NCBI GenBank assembly: GCA_019636235.1 | Contig: JAHBXW010000008.1 | Coordinates: forward strand, 1-64,000 | Reading direction: 5' to 3' | DNA length: 64,000 nucleotides | From: Planctomyces sp. | GTDB lineage: Bacteria > Planctomycetota > Planctomycetia > Planctomycetales > Planctomycetaceae | In this document: positions 24,948 through 34,257 of the stretch, piece after piece | How positions within the stretch are numbered: position 1 is the first letter of the stretch | How the letters are laid out: each line of letters begins with the position of its first letter | The notes under the pieces: generated by a model | Databases searched by the model: none | Told to the model about the DNA's origin: nothing | The model's input: the letters and a program-made list of their open reading frames with translations, nothing else | Made by a program: the position numbers and the translations under genes

Positions 24948-26123
24948 ATGCCGACTCCGCTTGAACTCGCCTCGCTGCTCGTCGCGATTCCCAGCGTCAA
25001 CCCGATGGGGGGGCAGGGCGAGGGGCCTGAGTTCTTCGAGGAACGGCTGACGGACGCCCTGATCGGGCTGTTGCGAGATTGGGGCATTCCGCACGAAGTC
25101 CATTCCGTCGCGCCGCGTCGCGCGAACGTTCTCGCCCGGTTCGAGGCGGACCCCGGCCGGCCGACGCTGTTGTGGGAAGTCCATCAGGACACCGTTCCGA
25201 CCGAGGGCATGACGATCGCTCCGTTCAGGCCGGAGGTGCGGGACGGACGCTTGTTCGGCCGCGGCGCGTGCGACGTCAAGGGGGGCATGGCGGCCATGCT
25301 CAGTGCGTTCGAGCGGCTGGCCCGGGAGCGACCGGCCCGGGCCGCGAACGTCGTCCTGGCCTGCACGTGCGACGAGGAGGCCACGCAATTGGGCGTCCGC
25401 GACCTCGTCCGGCTGTGGGGCGATGACCGCGGACGGTCGCGGCTGCTGGCGGACCCGCCGGCGGCGGCCCTCATCGCCGAGCCAACAAATCTGGACGTCG
25501 TCGTCGCTCACAAGGGCGCCACCCGCTGGGCGATTCGCACCACGGGCCGGGCCTGCCACAGCTCGGATCCCTCCCGGGGAATCAACGCGATCTACCGGAT
25601 GGCGAAAGTTCTCGCGGCGCTCGAGGCCTGCGCCGCGAAGCTGCCGTCGTCGCGTCCAGCGCATCCCCTGTGCGGTCCCGCGACGCTCAGCGTGGGCCGC
25701 ATTCGTGGCGGCCAGAGCGTGAACATCGTCCCCGACGAATGCGAGATCGAAGTCGACCGCCGATCGATTCCGGGGGAGGACCCCGCACAGGTCCGCGACG
25801 AACTCATGGCGGCCGTTCGCGACAGCGTCGACTTCGAAGTCGAGGCCGGCGCCCCCTGGATCGCCGCCAGCCCCCTGGGGGACGAACAGAACGGTCCGCT
25901 CGCCGAGCGGTTGCTGGCCGCCATTCAGCCGATCGCCGGGGTCCGCCGCAAGCTGGGCGTCGCGTATGGCACGGATGCCTCGACGATTGCGGCCGCTGGC
26001 GTGCCGAGCGTCGTGTTCGGGCCCGGTTCAATCGCGCAGGCGCACACGGTTGACGAATGGCTGCCGATCGCGGAACTCGACGCCGCCGCGGAGATCTTGT
26101 TCCACTTGGCTGCGGATCGGTGA
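24948..26123 (+). CDS. M20 family ArgE/DapE-like metallo-deacylase
   Basis: The 391-residue protein has the complete di-zinc M20 site: LLWEVHQDTVP (His and the Asp two residues later), GRGACDVKGGMAAM (bridging Asp), CTCDEEATQLG (general-base Glu and ligand), IAEPT (Asp/Glu ligand) and the final HTVDEWLP (His). The dimerisation lid lies between residues ~180 and 290. Family members hydrolyse N-acetylornithine, N-succinyl-diaminopimelate or related N-acyl amino acids; which one cannot be told. The frame is open upstream, but the ATG at 24948 starts the family homology. Its divergence from speA hints at arginine/ornithine metabolism. Confidence 0.85.
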   Translation: MPTPLELASLLVAIPSVNPMGGQGEGPEFFEERLTDALIGLLRDWGIPHEVHSVAPRRANVLARFEADPGRPTLLWEVHQDTVPTEGMTIAPFRPEVRDGRLFGRGACDVKGGMAAMLSAFERLARERPARAANVVLACTCDEEATQLGVRDLVRLWGDDRGRSRLLADPPAAALIAEPTNLDVVVAHKGATRWAIRTTGRACHSSDPSRGINAIYRMAKVLAALEACAAKLPSSRPAHPLCGPATLSVGRIRGGQSVNIVPDECEIEVDRRSIPGEDPAQVRDELMAAVRDSVDFEVEAGAPWIAASPLGDEQNGPLAERLLAAIQPIAGVRRKLGVAYGTDASTIAAAGVPSVVFGPGSIAQAHTVDEWLPIAELDAAAEILFHLAADR

Positions 26124-26161
26124 ATGCGGACTGGTGACGCGACCGGACGCTCTCGTTCCGC

Positions 26162-27985
26162 TCAAACTGCTTTCAGCGCCGCCTGCCGCTCGGCGACCTG
26201 CCGCCGCACCGCCGCGACGGCGTCCGCAACTGGAACCTTCTCCGCCTCCGGCTGATCCCGCCATTTCAGTTCGACCACGCCGTCCTGCAGCCCCTTGCCG
26301 CCGATCACCAGACGCAGCGGGAAACCCACCAGGTCGGCGTCCTTGAATTTCGCCCCGGCCCGCAGATCGCGGTCGTCCAGCAGCACATCCACCCCCGCGT
26401 CCTGCAGCTCCCGGTAGTACCGTTCGGCCAGTTCCATGACGGGCGGATCCTGCACGTTCAGCGGCACGACGACCACTTCATAAGGCGCGACGCTGATCGG
26501 CCAGATGATTCCGTCGGCGTCGTGGCGGGTCTCCACCAGACCGGCCAGGATGCGGTTCACACCAATGCCATAGCAGCCCATGATGATCGGATGGGACTGT
26601 TCCTTTTCGTCGACGAATGTGGCAGCCAGCGAGACGCTGTACTTGGCGCCCAGTTTGAAGACGTGCCCGACTTCGATGCCGTGCACGAGTTCGAGCGTGC
26701 CGTCCCCCTTCGGGCTGGGATCGCCGGGCGCGGCGTTCCGGAGATCGAACGTGGTGCGATCGTCGGCGTTCCCCTCAATCTTGAAACTGACAGCCTGCAG
26801 CTCGCCGACGGTGCTGGGCAGCCAGTCGCGTCCGATCCGCACGCCGACGAGATGCGCGTCCGCGGCGTTCGCCCCGACGACGGCCTTCTCCATCAGGGGG
26901 ATGTCGTGGTCGACGATGACCGGGCAGCGGATGCCGACGGGACCGGCGAAGCCGACCGGCGCGCCGGTGACCTTCTGAATCGTCTCCTCATCGGCGAGTT
27001 CCAGCGACTCGGCGCCGAGCACCCGGCGGATCTTGTTCTCGTTCGCCTCGTGGTCGCCGCGAATGAGGACCGCGACCGGCTGGGGACGTCCTCCGCGAAA
27101 TTCATTGATCGCCAGATAGATCAGCGTCTTGATCATCTGGTGCGGCTTGCACTTCAGCAGCTTCGACACCTGTTCGATGCTGGTCGTGCCGGGGGTGTCG
27201 AGCGACTTCATGGGCGGCGCGTCGGCGGGCGCCTCGGCGGGAACGGGGGACGGCCGCCGGCCCGTGACGGCCCGCTCGATGTTCGCGGCATAGCCCGACT
27301 TAGTATCGCGGAGGATGCGGTCCTCGCCGTTCGGCGCGGGAACCATGAACTCATGAGACGCATCCCCGCCGATCGGACCGCTCTCGGCCTCCACCGGCAC
27401 GTACTCCAGTCCGCAGCGGGAGAAGATCCGGCAATAGGCATCGTACATCGCCTGATACGCCTGATCGAGCTGCTCGACCGAGGCGCTGAAGCTGTACGCG
27501 TCCTTCATCAGGAATTCGCTGGTCCGCAGGATGCCGAACCGAGGGCGTTCCTCGTTCCGGAACTTGGTCTGAATCTGGTACAGCGTGAAGGGCAGCTGAC
27601 GGTAGCTGCTGACGTGCCGGGAGATCAGGTCGGTGATGACCTCTTCATGAGTCGGTCCCAGGGCCAGGCGGACCTTCTGGCCGCGGCGGGCGACATCGAA
27701 GTGGATCAGCACGTTGCCGAAGGAGTGGATCCGGCCGGTCCGCTCGAACAGCTCGATCGGCTGAATGGCCGGCATGTGGATTTCAACGGCGCCGGCCCGG
27801 TCCATTTCCTCGCGGACGATGGCTTCGGCCTTGCGGAGGGCGCGATAGCCCAGCGGCAGATAGGTGTAGGCCCCCGCCATCAACTGGCGGATGAGTCCGG
27901 CGCGGAGCATCAGCCGGTGGCTGGGGACCTCGGCGTCGGAGGGCTCTTCCTTGAGGGTGGGAATGAACGACTGCGACCAGCGCAT
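26162..27985 (-). CDS. proS: Prolyl-tRNA synthetase, bacterial type
   Basis: The 607-residue class II synthetase charges tRNA-Pro with proline in the cytoplasm. Class II motif 2 lies in [20 protein letters not shown], and motif 3 in [17 protein letters not shown]. Between the motifs is the ~180-residue YbaK-like editing insertion that removes mischarged Ala ([20 protein letters not shown] onward), and the C-terminal anticodon-binding domain has [20 protein letters not shown]. Length and layout match the bacterial (E. coli-like) form. It is monocistronic here, with the M20 gene converging from the left. Confidence 0.97.
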   Translation of the reverse strand: MRWSQSFIPTLKEEPSDAEVPSHRLMLRAGLIRQLMAGAYTYLPLGYRALRKAEAIVREEMDRAGAVEIHMPAIQPIELFERTGRIHSFGNVLIHFDVARRGQKVRLALGPTHEEVITDLISRHVSSYRQLPFTLYQIQTKFRNEERPRFGILRTSEFLMKDAYSFSASVEQLDQAYQAMYDAYCRIFSRCGLEYVPVEAESGPIGGDASHEFMVPAPNGEDRILRDTKSGYAANIERAVTGRRPSPVPAEAPADAPPMKSLDTPGTTSIEQVSKLLKCKPHQMIKTLIYLAINEFRGGRPQPVAVLIRGDHEANENKIRRVLGAESLELADEETIQKVTGAPVGFAGPVGIRCPVIVDHDIPLMEKAVVGANAADAHLVGVRIGRDWLPSTVGELQAVSFKIEGNADDRTTFDLRNAAPGDPSPKGDGTLELVHGIEVGHVFKLGAKYSVSLAATFVDEKEQSHPIIMGCYGIGVNRILAGLVETRHDADGIIWPISVAPYEVVVVPLNVQDPPVMELAERYYRELQDAGVDVLLDDRDLRAGAKFKDADLVGFPLRLVIGGKGLQDGVVELKWRDQPEAEKVPVADAVAAVRRQVAERQAALKAV

Positions 27986-28107
27986 GGGGCATCCTTGGAA
28001 ACGGCCTGAAACCTGGCGAGACGGTAGTGAGCGTCCGCCGTCCCGCCAAGTTCAAGGGGCGCGAGTCGGCTCGCGCCCGCCCCGATCGCGCCTCCGCCTC
28101 CCGGCGA

Positions 28108-28788
28108 TCAGTCGCTCCGCCGGCCGCCGAAGTGCGAGATGTAGTACAGCAGCGTCAGGAACGCTTGCAGCGTGCCGGCGACGTACGTCCAGGCCGCGGC
28201 GTTCAGCACCCCATTGACTGCGCCAGCCCCCTCCGCATCCACGATCCCCATGTCGGTCAGTATCCGCTTCGCCCGCCGGCTGGCGTCGAACTCCACCGGC
28301 AGGTTCACGAGCTGGAACAGCACCACGCCGCCGAAGGCGAAAATGCCCATCCAGATCAGCCCCAGGGAATTGAACATCATTCCCAGCACCAGCAGGATCA
28401 TGAAGGCGGTCGGGCCGAACTGGGCCGCGGGGACGGCCGCGTTGCGGAACACGAGGGGCGCATAGTTGTGCGCGTCCTGCAGGGCATGCCCGGCTTCATG
28501 GGCGGCGATGCCCACGGCGGTCGCGGTGCGGCTGTGGTAGACCTCCGGGCTGAGGCGGAGCACCTTCTGCCGGGGATCGTAGTGGTCGGAAAGATGTCCC
28601 TGCGTGATTTCGATGGCGACGCCGTTGAGCCCCTCGGCGTCGAGGATGTGCTGGGCCGCGGCGGCGCCGGACAGGCGCGCGGGGACCTGCATGCCCTGGG
28701 CATAGGTCGAGCGAATCCGGAACTGCGCCCAGAGCATGAGGATCATGGCCGGCGCGATCCAGAGGAAATACTCCAGCGAAAAGATCAT
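28108..28788 (-). CDS. Membrane zinc metallopeptidase (Zn_peptidase_2/YugP family)
   Basis: The 226-residue protein has an N-terminal membrane helix, the zinc motif HEAGH at residues 97-101 (AVGIAAHEAGHALQDAHNY), two further hydrophobic helices (PTAFMILLVLGMMFN, IFAFGGVVLFQLVNL), and the downstream acidic ligand region PVEFDASRRAKRIL, ending in another helix. This is the layout of the YugP-like neutral metallopeptidases, which presumably act in membrane protein quality control; substrates are unknown. The SD GAGAGGA abuts the ATG at 28788 unusually closely. It stands alone, divergent from the DUF1571 gene. Confidence 0.88.
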   Translation of the reverse strand: MIFSLEYFLWIAPAMILMLWAQFRIRSTYAQGMQVPARLSGAAAAQHILDAEGLNGVAIEITQGHLSDHYDPRQKVLRLSPEVYHSRTATAVGIAAHEAGHALQDAHNYAPLVFRNAAVPAAQFGPTAFMILLVLGMMFNSLGLIWMGIFAFGGVVLFQLVNLPVEFDASRRAKRILTDMGIVDAEGAGAVNGVLNAAAWTYVAGTLQAFLTLLYYISHFGGRRSD

Positions 28789-29239
28789 TCCTTCCTCTCA
28801 GGGTCTTGGAAGTCAGTCTCGGGAAGAACTCCGACGCGCGAGACAGGTCCACGCGCGAAATTCATGGATCATCTTATGCCTGAAAACGCGGGCCGCACAG
28901 ATTCGGTTCACGAAAGCCGCAGCGGATTTTCGGGGCGGCGACGACGGACGCAAATTCCACCCCCGCACAGCGTTCCGCCGGGCGTCAATAGGGGCGGCCG
29001 AGGGCAGCGCCCGGCGGGGCCGCCCGGCGGACTGGGCAATTGGCGAAGAGACGTCCGCTGGCGCCTGCTGGCGCTCTGAAATCAGTTGGGCGACGCGACT
29101 TGGAAATCATCGCTGCCGGGGCAGCGGCGGGACGATCAACCCCTCGTCGGAGACACTGCGCGATCGGGCGACCGGCTCGCGTTTTCCGCTGGACGGCGCC
29201 TGTCGCCATCGATCCCGTCAGGGTCCAGAGGCCGCTCGC
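28789..29239. other. Divergent intergenic region without a gene
   Basis: About 450 bp between the zinc peptidase (minus) and the DUF1571 gene (plus). The plus frame of the latter stays open through it, but the translation is Arg/Gly-rich and not protein-like. A GC-rich stretch around 28980-29035 could fold into hairpins. No convincing promoter pair was found on either strand. Confidence 0.45.
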
Positions 29240-30283
29240 ATGATGCGTCGCATTCGGTCGTTGTTCGGACAGGGAGTTCGGCATCCGAACTTCCAGGCAA
29301 TGAGCGTGGCCCTGGCCGCGGCCGGCGCCGTCGTGTTGAACACCGACCCGCTGCCGGCCGGCTCCGATCCGCTGGGGATCGTCGAAACCGAGCTGGCCGT
29401 CGCCACGGGGTCTCTCTGCCCGCAGATCGTCGTGCCCCCCGCGCCGCCGCTGGCCCAGTTGCCGCTCGGGGACGGCCTCGACCCGATCGCCGAAGCGGCC
29501 CTCGCCGACTCCGCCGCCCAGTCCGCACCCGCATCGGTTAACCCCGCCGCCGCCGAGTCCCCGGTCCTGACCGGCAAATGGGCCATGCAGATGACGGTCG
29601 TCCTCCTCCAGAAGGGGGTCGCTCAGTTCTCGACCATCCCCGACTACACCTCGACGTTCGTCAAACGCGAACGGATCGGCGGCGACCTGACCGCCGAACA
29701 GCAGATCCAGCTCAAGGTCCGGCACGCTCCGTTCAGCGTGTACATGAAGTGGCGGTCCGGCGAGACTGGCCAGCAGGTGATCTACGTCAACGGCCAGAAC
29801 GAAGGCAAGATGCTGGTCAAGCCGGGCGGCCTCAAGGGGCGCGTCGCCGGCACGCTGTCGGTTGATCCCGACAGCTCGCTGGCCCGCTCGCAGGCCCGGT
29901 ACCCGGTGACGATGATCGGCCTGACGGCGCTCGCCGAGACGATCCTGAAGTTCCAGGAGACGCAGATCGCCCGGGGCACCGGGTTCGAATGCGAACTCCG
30001 GGATGATGCGCTGTTCGATGAGCGCCCCTGCTACCGGTATCTCGTGACGTACGCGGGCCGGGAATTCAGCCCGGACTACCGCAAGTCAGAGATCCTCATC
30101 GACAAGGAGTGGTCGATGCCGGTCTACGTCCGGAACTACACCTGGGCCAAGGACGCGAATCCGGAAACGCTGGACGACGACACGCTCGTCGAAATGTACG
30201 CCTACACGGAAGTGCAGGTGCGGCAGCAACTGGCGGACATGGAGTTCGACCGGACGAACCAGTCGTACCGGATGACGCGCTGA
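29240..30283 (+). CDS. DUF1571 domain exported protein
   Basis: The 347-residue protein starts MMRRIRSLFGQGVRHPNFQA with a hydrophobic segment (MSVALAAAGAVVLN) consistent with export, then an Ala/Pro-rich linker. From about residue 115 it carries a DUF1571 domain: IPDYTSTFVKRERIGGDL, LKVRHAPFSVYMKW, GQQVIYVNGQNEGKMLVKPG, and a C-terminal strand-rich part with EWSMPVYVRNYTWA. The fold resembles LolA/outer-membrane lipoprotein-sorting proteins, so a lipid- or lipoprotein-binding role is plausible but unproven. The ATG at 29240 (MM) is chosen because upstream sequence in frame is not protein-like. Confidence 0.82.
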   Translation: MMRRIRSLFGQGVRHPNFQAMSVALAAAGAVVLNTDPLPAGSDPLGIVETELAVATGSLCPQIVVPPAPPLAQLPLGDGLDPIAEAALADSAAQSAPASVNPAAAESPVLTGKWAMQMTVVLLQKGVAQFSTIPDYTSTFVKRERIGGDLTAEQQIQLKVRHAPFSVYMKWRSGETGQQVIYVNGQNEGKMLVKPGGLKGRVAGTLSVDPDSSLARSQARYPVTMIGLTALAETILKFQETQIARGTGFECELRDDALFDERPCYRYLVTYAGREFSPDYRKSEILIDKEWSMPVYVRNYTWAKDANPETLDDDTLVEMYAYTEVQVRQQLADMEFDRTNQSYRMTR

Positions 30284-30396
30284 TCGGCGACCCGGCGGCT
30301 GGATTCCCCTCTTGACGTGGCGCTGGGCGTCGCGGCGACTACACTGTCGGCGGGCGGAATCGCCGCCGCCCGAAGCAGCTGCCGGCCGCGGGCGCG

Positions 30397-31125
30397 ATGC
30401 CGCGCGGATCGCAGCGAAGCGGGGTCGCACTGTTCGCGGCCGCCCCTCCGCCGGCGAGTCCATTCATCGTGCCGTCGACCACGCAACCTGCCGCACCTCC
30501 GGCGCCTTCCGCCCGGGACGCGAACCTGGCGATCGATCGCCGTTCGCTCAACCTGCCGAACCTCATCACGCTGTTCCGGTTCGTGCTGGCGATCGTGCTG
30601 TTCGTCCTGATGGACCTCGAGGGCTTCTGGCGGATTTCGGCGCTGGTGTTCGTGGTGGCGGCGCTGTCGGACGTGCTGGACGGCTGGATCGCCCGCAAGT
30701 ACGGCCTGGTGACGACGCTGGGCCGGATCATGGACCCCTTCGTCGATAAGCTGATCATCTGCGGCGCGTTCCTGTTTCTGCTGGGCAAACCGGAAAGCGG
30801 CATCTCCCCCTGGATCGCGTTCATCGTCATGGCCCGGGAGATGTACATCACCAGCCTCAGGGCGTTCCTGGAGCAGCACGGCCGGGACTTCTCTGCGAAG
30901 TTCTGGGGCAAGCTGAAGATGGCGCTGCAGTGCGCCGCGGTGCCGCTGTGCCTGCTGTCGCTGAGCCCGGTGTTTCAGAACTGGATCGGACAATACGTGG
31001 ACTTTCAGCACTACCTGTGGCTGCGGGACGCGGTCATCTACGCGATGACGGCCGTCACGGTGTACAGCGGCATCGAGTACAGCTGGCGGGCGTTTCTCGC
31101 GCTCCGGAACCCCGCGGCCGCCTAA
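30397..31125 (+). CDS. pgsA: CDP-diacylglycerol--glycerol-3-phosphate 3-phosphatidyltransferase
   Basis: The protein carries the CDP-alcohol phosphotransferase signature D-x2-DG-x2-AR-x8-G-x3-D-x3-D (DVLDGWIARKYG then GRIMDPFVDK) in a context of about five membrane helices, and begins its core with NLPNLITLFRFVLAI, typical of PgsA. It would make phosphatidylglycerol phosphate from CDP-diacylglycerol and glycerol-3-phosphate at the cytoplasmic membrane. The ATG at 30397 adds ~45 low-complexity residues before the core; a GTG at 30469 is a likely alternative start. It follows the DUF1571 gene by 113 bp and converges on coaX. Confidence 0.9.
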   Translation: MPRGSQRSGVALFAAAPPPASPFIVPSTTQPAAPPAPSARDANLAIDRRSLNLPNLITLFRFVLAIVLFVLMDLEGFWRISALVFVVAALSDVLDGWIARKYGLVTTLGRIMDPFVDKLIICGAFLFLLGKPESGISPWIAFIVMAREMYITSLRAFLEQHGRDFSAKFWGKLKMALQCAAVPLCLLSLSPVFQNWIGQYVDFQHYLWLRDAVIYAMTAVTVYSGIEYSWRAFLALRNPAAA

Positions 31126-31168
31126 GCATCGGCCCGGCGGACGGGCGGCCGCAGACGGCGTCGACGCC

Positions 31169-31963
31169 TCACTCCGCGCCGGCCAGCCGGTCGCTGCTTA
31201 AGACGAGTCCCTGCAGCGGCAGATGCGGATAGGCCTGTGCCTGATCCAGAAACGGCACTAGCGCTCCTCCCGCGCCGCCCGTAATCAGCACCAGCGCCGG
31301 TGACGGGCTGCGGCTGAGCATCTGCCGGACCAGTTCGCGGACGCCCCCCAGGCAGCCCCAGAACAAACCGCTCCGCATGGCCGCCTCGGTGTTTCTGCCG
31401 ATGACATCCGGCACGGAGGCCGTCACATCGGGGGCGGGAATCAGCGGCAGGACGGCGGTGTACCGGTGCAGCGCCCGGGCGCTCATGCCGATGCCCGGCA
31501 GAATGGCGCCCCCCCGGAACGCGCCCGACTCGTCGACGTAATCCACCGTCGTCGCCGTGCCGCAGTCGACAATCACCGCCCGCTGCCCCGCCGCGCGCAG
31601 CCGCTGCGCGGCGACGGCATTCAACAGCCGGTCGGGGCCGACCCGGTCCGGGAAATCGACGTCGATCGTCAGCGGCAGCCGCGTTCGGTCGCGGAGGACG
31701 AACAGCGGCGGCCAGTCGCCAGGCCAGTCGCGGACAATCCGGTCCATCTCCGGCGGATTCGATCCGCTGAGCAGAGCGCGCAGTCCCGGCGCGGCGCGGA
31801 ATTCCTCAGCCAATCGGGGCGGGAACGGGTCGCCGCAGGGGACAAAGCCCGCAGAACGGCAGACGGGCAGGGCCTCGCCCGCCAGGGGCTCAAACACCCC
31901 GAACTTGATGCGGGTGTTGCCGACATCGATCGCGAAAGATCGCGCGGGAGCCTCGACGGACAC
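31169..31963 (-). CDS. coaX: Type III pantothenate kinase
   Basis: The 264-residue protein belongs to the ASKHA-fold type III pantothenate kinases, which phosphorylate pantothenate in the first step of CoA synthesis. Visible are the phosphate-1 motif FAIDVGNTRIKFGVF, GPDRLLNAVAA, the catalytic VDCGTATTVDYVDESG with AFRGGAILPGI, and the adenosine motif LITGGAGGAL. The start is a GTG at 31963. Length is normal (~255-270). It is followed upstream, on the same strand, by a small hypothetical gene 44 nt away and thpR beyond; no other CoA gene is nearby. Confidence 0.93.
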   Translation of the reverse strand: MSVEAPARSFAIDVGNTRIKFGVFEPLAGEALPVCRSAGFVPCGDPFPPRLAEEFRAAPGLRALLSGSNPPEMDRIVRDWPGDWPPLFVLRDRTRLPLTIDVDFPDRVGPDRLLNAVAAQRLRAAGQRAVIVDCGTATTVDYVDESGAFRGGAILPGIGMSARALHRYTAVLPLIPAPDVTASVPDVIGRNTEAAMRSGLFWGCLGGVRELVRQMLSRSPSPALVLITGGAGGALVPFLDQAQAYPHLPLQGLVLSSDRLAGAE

Positions 31964-32007
31964 GGGTTGCTCGCTCGACGGGAGACAGCCGCCGCCGACA
32001 GAAAGAG

Positions 32008-32229
32008 TCAGGCCGATTCGCGGAACAGCGACGACGGCCGCTCTTCCGCCTGCAGCCGCCGCACCTTCTGGCTCAACACGGCCGCATCATACCAGCTGAA
32101 GCTGAGTTCGGGATCGGCGGCGTAGCGGCCCAGCGTCTGCAACAGTTGAGACAGACTCTGGTCGTCGTACAGGAAGACGTAGCGTTCGCCATCCTTGACG
32201 AGTGCCAGCACGTTCACGCGACGATCCAT
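32008..32229 (-). CDS. Small conserved-looking hypothetical protein
   Basis: The 73-residue product starts MDRRVNVLALVKDGERYVFL and continues with a YDDQSLSQLLQTLGRYAADP stretch and a C-terminal KVRRLQAEER helix. I do not recognise a named family, but alternating strand/helix character and an ordinary amino acid mix support a real gene. The ATG at 32229 is chosen because the frame upstream is Arg/Pro-rich and not protein-like. It lies between thpR and coaX on the same strand (44 nt before coaX) and may be co-transcribed with coaX. Confidence 0.65.
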   Translation of the reverse strand: MDRRVNVLALVKDGERYVFLYDDQSLSQLLQTLGRYAADPELSFSWYDAAVLSQKVRRLQAEERPSSLFRESA

Positions 32230-32478
32230 AGCCGCTCCGGAAGTGGCCGCCAAGGGCAAACGGCCCCGAATCCTGCGGCTGTGCGTGTTATCGGCAGCGA
32301 AGCGGGCGTTTCGGTGGCGTTTCGGAAAGAGTTCGGGCTGGCGCGGCGGCTTCACGCGCCGCGCGTCCCTGAGGACGGGCGGACGGAACGGAATTCCCGT
32401 GGCCTCGGCACGGACCGGCGAATTCGGCCGGTCGTTCGCCTTGGGCAACCGCCCCTGGCGACGCGGGTCGGTTCCGGA

Positions 32479-33042
32479 TCATTCGCCGCGAAACTCGAAC
32501 CGCGCCAGCGACGTATAGCGCGAACCGGACGGCCCCGGTTCCGACTGGAACAGCTCGATCTCGCGAATGTCGGCCGGGCCAAAGTCGACTTCGGCCGACG
32601 CCTGCAGAATCGCCGCCAACTCCCGGGGAGGTCGGCCCTGTACTCTCGCCAGCGTCACGTGCGGATGATACGTCCGCCCCTCCGTCGCGAATCCCCAGGG
32701 GGCCAGCCGATCGTCCAGCTCCCGCGCCAGCCGCGGCAGCTCCTCGGAAAACTCGACGCCCACCCAGATCACGCGCGGCCGCGCAGGACCGGGAAAGGCG
32801 CCCAGGCCGCGCAGCCGTCCCGACAACGGCCCCCGTCCGTCCGCGGCGGCCTCCAGTTGGCCGGCAATGTCGCCGACCTGGTCGACTGGCGTGTCCCCCA
32901 GAAACTTGAACGTCAGGTGCAGGTCGTCCGGCGCCGCTGTGCGCAAGGCGTCCCCCAGGCGGCGCAGGTTCGACAGCACCGGGAGGAGTTTCGGCGGACA
33001 CGGAATCCGGACGCCAATAAAGGTCCGCAGCGTGGACGGCAT
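32479..33042 (-). CDS. thpR: RNA 2',3'-cyclic phosphodiesterase (2'-5' RNA ligase family)
   Basis: The 187-residue protein has the 2H phosphoesterase fold with both HxT motifs: H42-L-T44 in DDLHLTFKFLGD and H128-V-T130 in YHPHVTLARVQG. It starts RTFIGVRIP, typical of ThpR/LigT. Family members hydrolyse 2',3'-cyclic phosphate ends of RNA and can reversibly join 2'-5' linkages in vitro; the cellular role is unclear. The ATG at 33042 (MPSTLRTF) is the family start; the longer open frame upstream overlaps hemB. It is divergent from hemB by 126 bp. Confidence 0.9.
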   Translation of the reverse strand: MPSTLRTFIGVRIPCPPKLLPVLSNLRRLGDALRTAAPDDLHLTFKFLGDTPVDQVGDIAGQLEAAADGRGPLSGRLRGLGAFPGPARPRVIWVGVEFSEELPRLARELDDRLAPWGFATEGRTYHPHVTLARVQGRPPRELAAILQASAEVDFGPADIREIELFQSEPGPSGSRYTSLARFEFRGE

Positions 33043-33168
33043 GCGACGAGTCGAAGATGCTGATGTCGGCCGCGCGAGCCCTGGTGGCCGGCGCGGACTC
33101 TGGCTGTCGCCGCTCGGGACCCCCTCCCTGCCGGTCGACAGCCGCCTGGCCCCGGGAATTTTGGCGAC

Positions 33169-34158
33169 ATGGAACTGCGGACGCGACCTCGACGGCTTCG
33201 GATGCACCCCCGACTGCGGGACCTGGTCCGCGAAACGCGGCTGTCGCCGGATGACTTCCTGCTGCCGCTGTTCGTCCGGCATGGCCGCGACCAGCGCGTG
33301 CCGATCTCATCGATGCCCGGGCACGCGCAGTTGTCCGTCGATCGGCTGTTGCCGGAAATTCGGGAAATCGAATCGCTGGGCATCCCGGGAGTGATCCTGT
33401 TCGGCATCCCCGAGCATAAGGACGCCACGGGCAGCGACGCCTGGGCCGACAACGGGATCGTGCAGCAGGCGCTCGGGGCGATCCGCGAAGCCGGGACCAC
33501 GCTGCTGTTGGCGGCCGATGTCTGCCTGTGCGAGTTCACCGACCATGGCCACTGCGGCGTGGTGCGGGAAATCGGCGGCCGGACTGACGTCGACAACGAC
33601 TCCACCCTGGAACTGCTGGTCCGCGAGTCGGTCAGCTTCGCCCGCGCGGGGGCCGATCTGGTCGCCCCCAGCGGCATGATGGACGGCATGATCGCGGCGA
33701 TCCGCGACGGGCTGGATCAGGCCGGCTTCAGCCATCTGCCGATCATGAGCTACGCGGCGAAATACGCGTCGGGGTTCTACGGGCCGTTCCGCGAGGCGGC
33801 CGAAAGCACGCCGCAATTCGGCGACCGCCGCTCGTACCAGATGGACCCCGCCAACGCGAACGAAGCCCTGCGGGAAACGGCGCTGGATGTCGCCGAAGGG
33901 GCCGATGTGCTGATGGTCAAGCCGGCGATCAGCTACCTGGACGTCATCCGCCGGGTCAAGCAGGCGCATCCGGACGTGCCGCTGGCGGCGTACAACGTCA
34001 GCGGCGAATATGCGATGGTCAAGGCGGCCGCCGAGCGCGGCTGGATCGACGAACAACGCGTGACGCTGGAGATCCTGACGAGCCTCAAGCGGGCCGGCGC
34101 GGACCTCCTGATCACCTACCATGCAAAGGACGCCTGCCGCTGGCTGGCGACGGATTAG
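33169..34158 (+). CDS. hemB: Delta-aminolevulinic acid dehydratase (porphobilinogen synthase)
   Basis: The 329-residue enzyme condenses two 5-aminolevulinates to porphobilinogen in heme/tetrapyrrole synthesis. The two Schiff-base lysines are K198 ([16 protein letters not shown]) and K251 ([15 protein letters not shown]). The metal site [14 protein letters not shown] keeps all three cysteines (C119, C121, C129), so this is the zinc-dependent type rather than the Asp-rich magnesium type. The start [20 protein letters not shown] is normal. It is monocistronic or leads the short plus-strand run that follows; no other hem genes are in the window. Confidence 0.97.
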   Translation: MELRTRPRRLRMHPRLRDLVRETRLSPDDFLLPLFVRHGRDQRVPISSMPGHAQLSVDRLLPEIREIESLGIPGVILFGIPEHKDATGSDAWADNGIVQQALGAIREAGTTLLLAADVCLCEFTDHGHCGVVREIGGRTDVDNDSTLELLVRESVSFARAGADLVAPSGMMDGMIAAIRDGLDQAGFSHLPIMSYAAKYASGFYGPFREAAESTPQFGDRRSYQMDPANANEALRETALDVAEGADVLMVKPAISYLDVIRRVKQAHPDVPLAAYNVSGEYAMVKAAAERGWIDEQRVTLEILTSLKRAGADLLITYHAKDACRWLATD

Positions 34159-34257
34159 CAGCGACGCCGGTGCAACGGCCCGGGCCGCGAAGACGCCGTT
34201 TCGACGCCCGATGACAATCACGAAGCCGCGAGCGAGCCGACAGCAGAAGGACATGCC

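Noticed and set aside
22714-25050. Long plus-strand open frame opposite speA
   Set aside because: It mirrors speA in the antisense frame, with low-complexity Val/Asp/Gln composition and no recognisable fold.
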